Of a stretch of DNA of 64,000 nucleotides, positions 31,945-40,156 are shown piece after piece. Under the pieces are notes generated by a model. It made no database searches. It was not told the DNA's origin and worked only from the letters and a program-made list of their open reading frames with translations. Numbering within the stretch: the stretch's first letter is position 1; each line of letters begins with the position of its first letter. The translations under genes and the position numbers were made by a program. The stretch is from Streptomyces sp. NBC_01716 (GTDB taxonomy: Bacteria > Actinomycetota > Actinomycetes > Streptomycetales > Streptomycetaceae). The stretch lies in the NCBI RefSeq assembly GCF_036248275.1, contig NZ_CP109181.1, positions 3,224,001 to 3,288,000 on the forward strand. The letters run 5' to 3'.

Positions 31945-33699
31945 ATGAAGATCCATAAGTACGACACCGTCATCGTCGGCGCCGGCGGCGCCGGAATGCG
32001 CGCGGCCATCGAGTCGACCAAGCGCAGCCGTACCGCCGTGCTGACGAAGCTGTATCCCACCAGGTCCCACACGGGCGCCGCGCAGGGCGGCATGGCCGCC
32101 GCGCTCGCCAACGTGGAGGAGGACAACTGGGAGTGGCACACCTTCGACACGATCAAGGGCGGCGACTACCTGGTCGACCAGGACGCCGCCGAGATCCTGG
32201 CGAAGGAGGCCATCGACGCGGTCCTGGACCTGGAGAAGATGGGTCTGCCGTTCAACAGGACGCCGGACGGCACCATCGACCAGCGCCGCTTCGGCGGCCA
32301 CTCCCGTAACCACGGCGAGGCCCCGGTCCGCAGGTCCTGCTACGCGGCGGACCGCACCGGCCACATGATCCTCCAGACGCTCTACCAGAACTGCGTCAAG
32401 GAAGGCGTGGAGTTCTTCAACGAGTTCTACGTCCTCGACCAGTTGCTCGTGGAGATCGGCGGCGTCAAGACGTCGGCGGGCGTGGTCGCGTACGAGCTGG
32501 CCACCGGCGAGATCCATGTCTTCCAGGCGAAGTCGGTCATCTACGCGTCCGGCGGCACCGGCAAGTTCTTCAAGGTGACCTCCAACGCGCACACGCTCAC
32601 CGGTGACGGCCAGGCGGCCTGCTACCGGCGCGGACTGCCGCTGGAGGACATGGAGTTCTTCCAGTTCCACCCCACGGGCATCTGGCGCATGGGCATCCTC
32701 CTTACGGAGGGCGCCCGCGGTGAGGGCGGCATCCTCCGCAACAAGGACGGCGAGCGCTTCATGGAGAAGTACGCGCCCGTCATGAAGGACCTCGCCTCGC
32801 GTGACGTGGTTTCGCGGTCGATCTACACCGAGATCCGCGAGGGCCGCGGCTGCGGTCCCGAGGGCGACCATGTCTACCTCGACCTGACGCACCTGCCGCC
32901 GGAGCAGCTGGACGCCAAGCTCCCCGACATCACCGAGTTCGCGCGTACGTACCTGGGCATCGAGCCGTACACGGACCCGATCCCGATCCAGCCCACCGCG
33001 CACTACGCGATGGGCGGCATCCCGACCAACGTCCAGGGCGAGGTCCTGCGCGACAACACGACGGTCGTGCCCGGTCTGTACGCGGCCGGCGAGGTCGCGT
33101 GCGTGTCGGTGCACGGCGCCAACCGCCTGGGCACCAACTCGCTGCTCGACATCAACGTCTTCGGCAGGCGCTCGGGAATCGCCGCCGCCGAGTACGCGGC
33201 CAAGCACGACCACGTCGAACTCCCCGAGAACCCGGCCGAGCTGGTCGAGGCGCAGGTCGAGCGGCTGCGCGAATCGACGGGCACCGAGCGGGTGGCGGAC
33301 ATCCGCCGCGAGCTCCAGGAGACGATGGACGCGAACGTCATGGTCTTCCGCACCGAGCAGACGATCAAGACGGCCGTCGAGAAGATCGGCGAGCTGCGCG
33401 ACCGCTATCTGCGCGTGTCCATCCAGGACAAGGGCCGGCGCTTCAACACGGATCTGCTGGAGGCCGTCGAGCTGGGCAACCTGCTCGATCTGGCCGAGGT
33501 GATGGCCGTGTCGGCGCTCGCCCGCCAGGAGTCGCGCGGCGGTCACTACCGCGAGGACTTCCCCAACCGGGACGACGTGAACTTCATGCGCCACACCATG
33601 GCGTACCGCGAGGTCGGCGACGACGGCACGGAGTCCATCCGTCTCGACTACAAGCCGGTCGTCCAGACCCGCTACCAGCCGATGGAGCGTAAGTACTGA
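31945..33699 (+). CDS. sdhA: Succinate dehydrogenase flavoprotein subunit
   Basis: The 584-residue catalytic subunit oxidising succinate to fumarate in the TCA cycle and respiratory chain. It has the dinucleotide fold DTVIVGAGGAGMRAAIEST at the start, the FAD-linking His in TRSHTGAAQGGMAAALANVE, substrate residues in FQFHPTGIWRMGILLTEGAR and the active-site Arg region SVHGANRLGTNSLLDINVFG. The C-terminal flavoprotein domain ends in RLDYKPVVQTRYQPMERKY. Length and motifs are complete. It overlaps the start of sdhB by one base (TGATG). Confidence 0.97.
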   Translation: MKIHKYDTVIVGAGGAGMRAAIESTKRSRTAVLTKLYPTRSHTGAAQGGMAAALANVEEDNWEWHTFDTIKGGDYLVDQDAAEILAKEAIDAVLDLEKMGLPFNRTPDGTIDQRRFGGHSRNHGEAPVRRSCYAADRTGHMILQTLYQNCVKEGVEFFNEFYVLDQLLVEIGGVKTSAGVVAYELATGEIHVFQAKSVIYASGGTGKFFKVTSNAHTLTGDGQAACYRRGLPLEDMEFFQFHPTGIWRMGILLTEGARGEGGILRNKDGERFMEKYAPVMKDLASRDVVSRSIYTEIREGRGCGPEGDHVYLDLTHLPPEQLDAKLPDITEFARTYLGIEPYTDPIPIQPTAHYAMGGIPTNVQGEVLRDNTTVVPGLYAAGEVACVSVHGANRLGTNSLLDINVFGRRSGIAAAEYAAKHDHVELPENPAELVEAQVERLRESTGTERVADIRRELQETMDANVMVFRTEQTIKTAVEKIGELRDRYLRVSIQDKGRRFNTDLLEAVELGNLLDLAEVMAVSALARQESRGGHYREDFPNRDDVNFMRHTMAYREVGDDGTESIRLDYKPVVQTRYQPMERKY

Positions 33700-34478
33700 T
33701 GGCAACACCCCTGCTGGACAAGGTCGAGGACGACACCGAGGCCTCGCCGTACATCACGGTCACACTGCGGATCCGCCGCTTCAACCCCGAGATCTCCGAC
33801 GAGTCCCGCTGGGAGGACTTCTCGATAGAGATCGACCCCAAGGAGCGTGTGCTCGACGCGCTCCACAAGATCAAGTGGGACGTCGACGGTTCGCTGACCT
33901 TCCGGCGCTCCTGCGCGCACGGGATCTGCGGCTCGGACGCGATGCGGATCAACGGCAGGAACCGGCTCGCGTGCAAGACGCTGATCAAGGACATCACGTC
34001 GTTCGACAAGAAGACCGGGGCCACGAAGCCGATCACGGTCGAGGCCATAAAGGGCCTCACGGTCCTCAAGGACCTGGTCGTGGACATGGAGCCGTTCTTC
34101 CAGGCGTACCGCGACGTGATGCCGTTCCTGGTCACCACCGGGAACGAGCCGACGCGCGAGCGGCTCCAGTCGGCGGAGGACCGCGAGCGGTTCGACGACA
34201 CCACGAAGTGCATCCTCTGCGCGGCGTGCACGTCGTCGTGTCCGGTGTTCTGGAACGACGGGCAGTACTTCGGCCCGGCGGCCATCGTGAACGCGCACCG
34301 GTTCATCTTCGACTCGCGTGACGAGGCGGGCGAGCAGCGTCTTGAGATCCTCAACGACAAGGACGGTGTGTGGCGTTGCCGCACGACGTTCAACTGCACC
34401 GACGCCTGCCCGCGCGGTATCGAGGTCACCAAGGCGATCCAGGAAGTGAAGCGCGCGCTGATCACACGGCGCTTCTGA
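33699..34478 (+). CDS. sdhB: Succinate dehydrogenase iron-sulfur subunit
   Basis: The 259-residue electron-transfer subunit. The [2Fe-2S] cluster ligands are in SCAHGICGSDAMRINGRNRL with its following Cys. The [4Fe-4S] and [3Fe-4S] ligands are in KCILCAACTSSCPVFW and CRTTFNCTDACPRGIEV. The protein passes electrons from SdhA to haem and quinone in SdhC/D. The ATG overlaps the sdhA stop codon. It is the last gene of the operon; two hairpins follow (34495-34526 and 34565-34589). Confidence 0.97.
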   Translation: MATPLLDKVEDDTEASPYITVTLRIRRFNPEISDESRWEDFSIEIDPKERVLDALHKIKWDVDGSLTFRRSCAHGICGSDAMRINGRNRLACKTLIKDITSFDKKTGATKPITVEAIKGLTVLKDLVVDMEPFFQAYRDVMPFLVTTGNEPTRERLQSAEDRERFDDTTKCILCAACTSSCPVFWNDGQYFGPAAIVNAHRFIFDSRDEAGEQRLEILNDKDGVWRCRTTFNCTDACPRGIEVTKAIQEVKRALITRRF

Positions 34479-34494
34479 GCGCTCGGCATCGGCG

Positions 34495-34526
34495 GCGGGC
34501 GCCCGACGCCAACGCCCGGCGCCCGC
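34495..34526 (+). terminator. First hairpin after sdhB
   Basis: A 9-bp stem, GCGGGCGCC (34495-34503) with GGCGCCCGC (34518-34526), and a 14-base loop, 17 bases after the sdhB stop. Confidence 0.5.
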
Positions 34527-34564
34527 CCGCGCGGTGAGGGCCCGTTTCCGTACAAAGCCGTAAC

Positions 34565-34589
34565 GGCCCGTACGGTACGGGCCCTTTCT
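34565..34589 (+). terminator. Second hairpin after sdhB, with T-rich tail
   Basis: GGCCCGTA (34565-34572) pairs with TACGGGCC (34576-34583) around a 3-base loop and is followed by CTTTCT. The tight loop and pyrimidine tail make this the more likely intrinsic terminator of the sdh operon. Confidence 0.62.
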
Positions 34590-34661
34590 GTGCCAGGATT
34601 CAGCCAGGGATGCCCCGAACGGGGGCCCTGGACCAAGCAGCAGCAGGGGAAGCGGGGAGAC

Positions 34662-35186
34662 ATGAGCCAGCCGAATCCGAACCCGAATCCGGACGGGGAC
34701 GGGGCCTATGGATGGGGCCCCACCCAGCCCGGCTACGGCTATCCCAACCCGGCGCCGGGGTACGGCTATCCCGGTCAGGGCAGCCCGGCGTACGACCCGA
34801 CGCTGGCCGGCGGACAGCTCGTTCCCGCGTCCGGGGGCGGCCAGCCGCTGGTGTCGATCGGGGACATCACCGTCATGAACGACGGCATCGTCACGCCGTC
34901 CGGCACGCTGCCGCTGCGCGGCGCGGTGTGGAACGCGACCGACATGTCGCGGACGGAGGAGAAGATCCCGACGCACGCCATCATCCTGGCGGTCATCTTC
35001 TTCCTCTTCTGTCTGCTCGGTCTGCTCTTCCTCCTGATGAAGGAGAAGAAGACCACCGGGTTCATCCAGGTCACGGTGACCAGCGGCGGCAAGCACCACT
35101 CGACGATGCTGCCCGCGACCGGTCCGGACAGCTTCCAGATCGTCATGGGGCAGATCAGCTACGCCCGTTCGCTCAGCACGATGTGA
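34662..35186 (+). CDS. Small membrane protein with Pro/Gly/Tyr-rich N-terminus
   Basis: 174 residues from the ATG at 34662. The first 55 residues are low complexity, rich in Pro, Gly, Tyr and Asn (GYGYPNPAPGYGYPGQG). A soluble strand-rich part follows (PLVSIGDITVMNDGIVTPSG), then one membrane helix at about 109-128 (HAIILAVIFFLFCLLGLLFL) with a basic stop-transfer KEKKTTG and a C-terminal domain (FIQVTVTSGGKHHSTMLPAT). This layout is widespread in streptomycetes but the function is unknown to me. Its 3' end overlaps the end of the convergent nucleotidyltransferase gene by 14 bp. Confidence 0.8.
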   Translation: MSQPNPNPNPDGDGAYGWGPTQPGYGYPNPAPGYGYPGQGSPAYDPTLAGGQLVPASGGGQPLVSIGDITVMNDGIVTPSGTLPLRGAVWNATDMSRTEEKIPTHAIILAVIFFLFCLLGLLFLLMKEKKTTGFIQVTVTSGGKHHSTMLPATGPDSFQIVMGQISYARSLSTM

Positions 35187-35931
35187 CGGTGGAGGGCGCG
35201 GCGCCGCCGGGTGCCGTGCCTTCGGGGGCCGTGCCTTCCGGCCAGACCGTGACCGCGCGCCGGCGGTAGCCGTCCCGCTCCGACTCCTCCACGGAGAAGG
35301 TGACGGCCTGACCCACCGCCGGCTCGGCGTAGTCCTCACCGGCGACGGCGGAGAAGTGCGCCCACACGTCCTCGCGGAGGTTGGCGGCGTCCAGCACGCC
35401 CCACCCCTCCGCCTCGTGCCACGCACGCACCCGCCCGGCCAGCGGTACGCCGAAGCGGTGGTGCAGGGCCAGGACGTCACGTTCGTCGTCCTCTCCGATC
35501 GCGTACCCGGTGTGCGAGACGATCTGGTACTCCGCCGTGCCGCAGCCGACCCGGCGGCCCCGGACCCGGCCGCTGCCCGTCAGCGAGCCCACCGGAAAGG
35601 GCAGCCCGCCTGCCCCGTGCACCAGTGCGCCGTGCTCGTCCTTCCGGGTGGCGCCCAGGTCCACCGCGCGGACGTCGACCGTTCGGCCGGTGTCGTCCAC
35701 CAGCACCTGGCTGTACGGCCCGTCCTCGCGCAGCAGTCTGAAGCCGTGGTCGCGCATGGTCCGTTCGTGGTGGGCCAGGCTCTCCGCGCGTACGACGACG
35801 TCCAGGTCCTCGTGGGGACGGGTCTGCTCGCACAGGAGGGCGTCGACGCCCCAGCCGCCGTCGAGCCAGACCTCGACGCCGGCCCGGTCGAGCAGATCCA
35901 GGACGGCCAGCACATCCTCCGCGCGCATCAT
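35173..35931 (-). CDS. Nucleotidyltransferase fused to a cold-shock-like domain
   Basis: About 252 residues from the ATG at 35931 (an adjacent ATG at 35928 is equivalent). The first ~155 residues are a Pol-beta-type nucleotidyltransferase resembling lincosamide/aminoglycoside adenylyltransferases (LnuA/ANT(2'')-like): VEVWLDGGWGVDALLCEQTR carries the GG(W)GxD motif and HEDLDVVVRAESL the catalytic DxD-like pair, followed by VLVDDTGRTVDVRAVDLGAT. The last ~85 residues resemble a cold-shock/OB domain (GRVRAWHEAEGWGVLDAANL, then EDVWAHFSAVAGEDY and GQAVTFSVEESERDGYRRRA). The fusion suggests action on, or regulation through, nucleic acid, or a resistance-type enzyme with an added binding domain. 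The substrate is unknown. Divergent from the TetR gene. Confidence 0.82.
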   Translation of the reverse strand: MMRAEDVLAVLDLLDRAGVEVWLDGGWGVDALLCEQTRPHEDLDVVVRAESLAHHERTMRDHGFRLLREDGPYSQVLVDDTGRTVDVRAVDLGATRKDEHGALVHGAGGLPFPVGSLTGSGRVRGRRVGCGTAEYQIVSHTGYAIGEDDERDVLALHHRFGVPLAGRVRAWHEAEGWGVLDAANLREDVWAHFSAVAGEDYAEPAVGQAVTFSVEESERDGYRRRAVTVWPEGTAPEGTAPGGAAPSTVTSC

Positions 35932-36063
35932 GGGCCCGACTCTTCCCGAAGAGACGGCGGACGGCATCATGTTCCGACGGGTGGTGCGGCGTGGCTCCAC
36001 CGTTCAGGCCCGCCCGGCGCGAGGGCGGCGAAGGGCCCCGACGGACCGAAGGACAGAGACGAC

Positions 36064-36753
36064 ATCAAGGCCTCCCGGAGCGAGCAGACCCGCACACTCA
36101 TCCTCGAAACCGCGCTGCGCCTCTTCGAGGAGAAGGGCTACGACCGGACGACCATGCGGTCCATCGCCCAGGAGGCCGGCGTCTCCGTCGGGAACGCGTA
36201 CTACTACTTCTCCTCCAAAGAACATCTCGTCCAGGGCTTCTACGACCGAATAGCCGCCGAGCACGAGGCAGCCGTCAGGCCGGTGCTCGCGGACGAGACG
36301 GATCTGGCCGTCCGCCTGACGCGCGTCCTGCTGACCTGGCTGGACATCGCGGAGCCGTACCACCGCTTCGCCGCGCAGTTCTTCAAGAACGCCGCCGACC
36401 CCGACAGCCCGCTCAGCCCCTTCTCGCCGGATTCGGCCCCGGCCCGTGAGGCCGCCGTGGCCATCCACGAGCGGGTGCTCGCCGGCTCGTCGGCCCGGAT
36501 CGACCCCCAGTTGGCGGAGCAGCTGCCGCATCTGCTGTGGCTGACGCAGATGGGTCTGGTCCTGTACTGGGTGTACGACCGTACGGAGGGCACCGGGCGC
36601 AGCCGCCGTCTGGTCGTGCGTGCCACGCCGGTCGTCGCCCGCGTGATAGCGCTCTCCCGGTACCGGCTGCTGCGTCCCGTCGTACGTCAACTCCACGAAC
36701 TGCTGTTGGAGTTCATGCCGGGTGCGATGGTGACGCGGCCGGCGAAGGACTGA
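36064..36753 (+). CDS. TetR-family transcriptional regulator
   Basis: About 230 residues. The HTH is textbook: QTRTLILETALRLFEEKGYD, then TTMRSIAQEAGVSVGNAYYY and FSSKEHLVQGFYDRI. The ligand domain follows to the C-terminus (PAKD-stop). No ATG, GTG or TTG is found in frame near the expected start; the coordinate given is the ATC in GAC-ATC-AAG-GCC-TCC, 16 bases after GAAGGA, and is only approximate because the frame is open far upstream. The 3' end overlaps the convergent MMPL gene by 41 bp, suggesting the transporter may be its target. Confidence 0.85.
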   Translation: MKASRSEQTRTLILETALRLFEEKGYDRTTMRSIAQEAGVSVGNAYYYFSSKEHLVQGFYDRIAAEHEAAVRPVLADETDLAVRLTRVLLTWLDIAEPYHRFAAQFFKNAADPDSPLSPFSPDSAPAREAAVAIHERVLAGSSARIDPQLAEQLPHLLWLTQMGLVLYWVYDRTEGTGRSRRLVVRATPVVARVIALSRYRLLRPVVRQLHELLLEFMPGAMVTRPAKD

Positions 36754-39229
36754 GCGTCAGATCGTGGATCAGCGGCTCGCCGCCGACCAGGATGTGCCGG
36801 GTCCACGGTTCGTGCAGGTCGGAGGTCACGGCGAGCAGGTACGAGCCGCCGGCCGGGACGCTGAGGATGTACCCGCCGTCGGCGAGGGTCGCCACGCGGT
36901 CGAGCTGCCTGCCCGCGGGCGAGAGAAGGGTCAGTACGGCGTCGGCGACGGGCATGCCCTCGTCGTCGAGGACGAAGCCGTGTACGACGGTGGTGCCGCC
37001 GGAGACCATTGTCTTCTCCGTGCCGATGCCGGGGTCCTCGGCCGTCGTCCGCCGGGCCGCCTCGGGGGCTTCCGGGGCCTCCACCGCCAGGTGCGGCAAC
37101 CGCTCCTCCAGCCAGCCCGGCAGCCACCAGTTGGCCTTTCCGAGCAGGTGCATCGACGCCGGGACCAGCGCCGTACGCAGGACGAACGCGTCCAGCGCGA
37201 CGGCGGCGGCCAGCCCGACCCCGGCCACGGCCCCCTCGGTGTCGCCGCTCAGCACGAACGCGCCGAAGACGCAGATCATGATGAGCGCGGCCGAGATGAT
37301 GACACTGCTGGTCTCGGCGAGCCCGACCCGCACCGCGCGGGCGTTGTCCTTCGTGTGCACCCACTCCTCGTGCATACGGCTGACGAGGAAGACCTGGTAG
37401 TCCATCGAGAGCCCGAAGAGCATCGACAGCATGATCACCGGCAGGAACGCGGTGATCGGGCCCTCCCTGCCGAAGCCGAGCAGCTCGGCCCCCCAGCCCC
37501 ACTGGAAGATCGCGACCAGCACCCCGAAGGACGCGGCGGCGGCGACCAGGTTCATGACGGCGGCCGTCAGCGGCACCACCACGGAGCGGAAGGCGAGGAG
37601 CAGCAGGAGAAAGCCGAGGCCGATGATCGTGGCGATGAACAGGGGCATCCGGTCGGCGGTGACCGAGGAGAAGTCCTTGAACACGGCGGTCACTCCCCCG
37701 ACATGGACCTCCATGCCGGAGCCGGGGATGACGTCGTCGCGCAGCCGGTCGATCAACTGGTCCGTCCGCACGTCCTGCGGCGAGGTGGTGGGGACGACCT
37801 GGACGACCGTCACGGGGACCTCGGAGCCGGCCGGGAGAGGCATGGCGGCGGCCATCGCCACGCCGTCGTCGGCGCCGACCCGTTCGACCAGCGCGTCCAC
37901 GGCGGCTTTCACGTCCGGGTCACCGGGGGCGCCGAGTGCGCCTGTCTCCGCGACGAGTTGGAGCGGTCCGTTGAAGCCGGGGCCGAAGCCGTCGGCGAGC
38001 AGGTCGTACGCCTGCCGGGTGGTGCGGTCCTCGGGATGGTTGCCCTGGTCGGTCGCGCCGAGCCGCAGGGACAGGACCGGGATCGCCAGCGCGGCCATCA
38101 GGACGACCGCGACCGCCGCGACGGCCCTGGGGCGTTCCTGTACGGCGGCCGACCAGCGGGCCGCCGCGCCCTTCGCCTCGGCGGGCGCCGGTCCCTCGTC
38201 GGCGAGCCTGCGCCGCTGACGGGGGCTCAGCACCCGCTCGCCCAGGAGTGAGAGGAGCGCGGGCAGCAGGGTGATCGCGGCCAGCACGCTGAGGACGACG
38301 GTCAACGACGTGGCGATGACGACGCCTTCGAGGAAGCTCATCCGCGTCACGAGCATGCCGGCGAGTGCGACGCAGACGGTGCCGCCCGCGAAAAGCACCG
38401 CGCGGCCCGCCGTGTTGAGCGCCTGGACGGCCGATTCCTCGGGTGTTCTGCCGCCGAGCAGGGCTCTGCGGTGCCGGGTGACGATGAACAGCGCGTAGTC
38501 GATGCCGACCCCGAGGCCGATCAACGAACCGAGCAGCGAGGCGACTTCGGGCACGTCGACGGCATGGCTCAGCAGCAGCGTCGACATGAGGCCGGTACCG
38601 ACGCCGAAGATCGCGACGGTGATCGGCAGCAGCATCGAGAAGAGCGAGCCGAAGGCCAGGAAGAGGACGACGCCCGCGGCGAGGATGCCGACCACCTCGG
38701 CGATACCGGTGGGCGGTGCGGAGATACGGGTGATGGCCTGCCCGCCGAGTTCGACCTGGAGCCCGGCGCGCTCGGCGCCCCGCGCGGTGTCCACGACGTC
38801 CTGGACGAGCTCTTGCGGTACGGCGTCGGCCTGTTGGGCGAAGGTCACCTGCGCGTACGCGGTCCGACCGTCCTCGCTGATCCGCGCGGCGCCGCCGGGG
38901 CCGGGACCGTACGGCCCCGCGACGTCGCCGACGCCGGGCAGGGAGGCGATGCGGTCGAGTGCGGGTTCGAGCCGGTCCTGTACGGAACTGTCGCCGACGG
39001 CCCCCGAGTCGACGCGCCACACGACGTTGACCGTGTCACCCGCGCTCTCCGGGAAGACCTCGGCCATCCGGTCGTACGCGCGGGACGAGTCGGTGCCGGG
39101 GATGCCGAACATGTTGGCGTAGTCGCCGCCCGCGGCGGTCCCGGCCACGCCGAGACCGGCCAGGGCCGACACCCACAGCGCCAGGACCAGCAGCTTGCGC
39201 CGGTAGCACCACCGTGCCCATGCCTCCAC
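36713..39229 (-). CDS. MMPL-family RND transporter with a C-terminal CarboxypepD_reg-like domain
   Basis: An 838-residue membrane transporter with the MMPL duplication: helix 1 (LLVLALWVSALAGLGVAGTA), a large external loop, five helices including LIGLGVGIDYALFIVTRHR (the GxxxDY motif), a second loop, and a second set with SMLFGLSMDYQVFLVSRMHE. The conserved Asp-Tyr pairs for proton coupling are present in both halves. After the last helix, from about residue 745, comes a cytosolic or external beta-sandwich domain (TTVVHGFVLDDEGMPVADAV, then LLSPAGRQLDRVATLADGGY), typical of carboxypeptidase-regulatory/transthyretin-like modules and unusual on MMPL proteins. Exports lipids or metabolites by family. 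Divergent from the two-component genes at 39380. Confidence 0.93.
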   Translation of the reverse strand: MEAWARWCYRRKLLVLALWVSALAGLGVAGTAAGGDYANMFGIPGTDSSRAYDRMAEVFPESAGDTVNVVWRVDSGAVGDSSVQDRLEPALDRIASLPGVGDVAGPYGPGPGGAARISEDGRTAYAQVTFAQQADAVPQELVQDVVDTARGAERAGLQVELGGQAITRISAPPTGIAEVVGILAAGVVLFLAFGSLFSMLLPITVAIFGVGTGLMSTLLLSHAVDVPEVASLLGSLIGLGVGIDYALFIVTRHRRALLGGRTPEESAVQALNTAGRAVLFAGGTVCVALAGMLVTRMSFLEGVVIATSLTVVLSVLAAITLLPALLSLLGERVLSPRQRRRLADEGPAPAEAKGAAARWSAAVQERPRAVAAVAVVLMAALAIPVLSLRLGATDQGNHPEDRTTRQAYDLLADGFGPGFNGPLQLVAETGALGAPGDPDVKAAVDALVERVGADDGVAMAAAMPLPAGSEVPVTVVQVVPTTSPQDVRTDQLIDRLRDDVIPGSGMEVHVGGVTAVFKDFSSVTADRMPLFIATIIGLGFLLLLLAFRSVVVPLTAAVMNLVAAAASFGVLVAIFQWGWGAELLGFGREGPITAFLPVIMLSMLFGLSMDYQVFLVSRMHEEWVHTKDNARAVRVGLAETSSVIISAALIMICVFGAFVLSGDTEGAVAGVGLAAAVALDAFVLRTALVPASMHLLGKANWWLPGWLEERLPHLAVEAPEAPEAARRTTAEDPGIGTEKTMVSGGTTVVHGFVLDDEGMPVADAVLTLLSPAGRQLDRVATLADGGYILSVPAGGSYLLAVTSDLHEPWTRHILVGGEPLIHDLTLSPSPAASPSHPA

Positions 39230-39379
39230 GATCTGTTCCTTCCGCTCATGGCCGGCCGCTTCGGACAGCTCCAGAATCGGGGGGCGGCACGGGCGGGGGC
39301 CGGGTCGGCGGCCCGACTCTCAAGGAACTCCAAGACGGCGCCCGGCGATCGGAACGGGCGGCGTACGGATACTGGTGCC

Positions 39380-40156
39380 ATGACGGATCCAGCCCAGACG
39401 GATGCCGGCGCGGCGGACGGTGGCACAAGAGACGGCGGCTCGCCGGACGGCGGCTCGCCGGACCCGGCGGCCACCGTGCTGCTCGTCGAGGACGAGCCGA
39501 GCATCGCCGACGTCCTGACCATCGCGCTGCGCTACCACCGGTTCGAGGTGGTGGTGGCGGGCTCGGTACGGGAGGCGGCCGAGGCCGTACGTCGCACGCG
39601 CCCCGACGTGGCGCTGCTCGACGTGATGCTCCCGGACGGCGACGGCCGCGACATCGCCCGCCAACTGCGGCTCTCCCGCCCGGAGATGGCGGTCGTCTTC
39701 CTCACGGCGCGGGACGCGCCCGCGGAGATCGTCGGCGGGCTGTCGCTCGGCGACGACTACATCACCAAGCCGTTCAACGTGGACGAGGTGGTCGCCCGGG
39801 TCCGCGCGGTGCTGCGCAGGACCCTGCCCGGCGACCGGATCGCGGTACGGCCGCCGCTGCGGTACGGCGATCTGGAGCTGGACGAGGCGACGTACACGGT
39901 GCGCAGGGCGGGGCGCGCGGTGGATCTGACCCCGACCGAGTACGCGCTGCTGAGGTTCCTGGTGCGCAACGCGGGTGCGGTGGTGACCAAGGAGCAGTTG
40001 CTGCGGCATGTGTGGCGGTACGAGCACGCGGCGGAGTCCACGGTGGTGGAGACCTACATCAGCTATCTGCGGCGCAAACTCGACCGGTACGGGCCGCCGT
40101 TGATCATGACGAGACGCGGGGTGGGCTACGGTCTCGCGAGCCCGGGTGCGTCGTGA
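39380..40156 (+). CDS. OmpR/PhoB-type response regulator
   Basis: 258 residues from the ATG at 39380. The receiver domain (about 32-145) has the acidic pair in TVLLVEDEPSIADVL, the phospho-acceptor Asp in PDVALLDVMLPDGDGRDIAR, Thr in VVFLTARDAP and Lys in DDYITKPFNVDEV. The C-terminal winged helix contains DLTPTEYALLRFLVRNAGAV and VETYISYLRRKLDRYGPPLI. An unusual N-terminal stretch repeats GGSPD. It overlaps the kinase gene by GTGA, so the pair is translationally coupled. The divergent MMPL transporter (150 bp) is a candidate target. Confidence 0.94.
   Translation: MTDPAQTDAGAADGGTRDGGSPDGGSPDPAATVLLVEDEPSIADVLTIALRYHRFEVVVAGSVREAAEAVRRTRPDVALLDVMLPDGDGRDIARQLRLSRPEMAVVFLTARDAPAEIVGGLSLGDDYITKPFNVDEVVARVRAVLRRTLPGDRIAVRPPLRYGDLELDEATYTVRRAGRAVDLTPTEYALLRFLVRNAGAVVTKEQLLRHVWRYEHAAESTVVETYISYLRRKLDRYGPPLIMTRRGVGYGLASPGAS

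Noticed and set aside
31366..33708. 780-codon open frame on the minus strand opposite sdhD/sdhA
   Set aside because: It mirrors the codon-position GC bias of sdhA; its translation is repetitive Val/Leu/Asp/Arg/Gly with no domain, and sdhA is complete on the other strand.
33672..35480. 602-codon minus-strand frame across sdhB and the small membrane protein
   Set aside because: Arg/Ala/Pro/Val/Asp-rich, covers three convincing genes in other frames and has no recognisable family.
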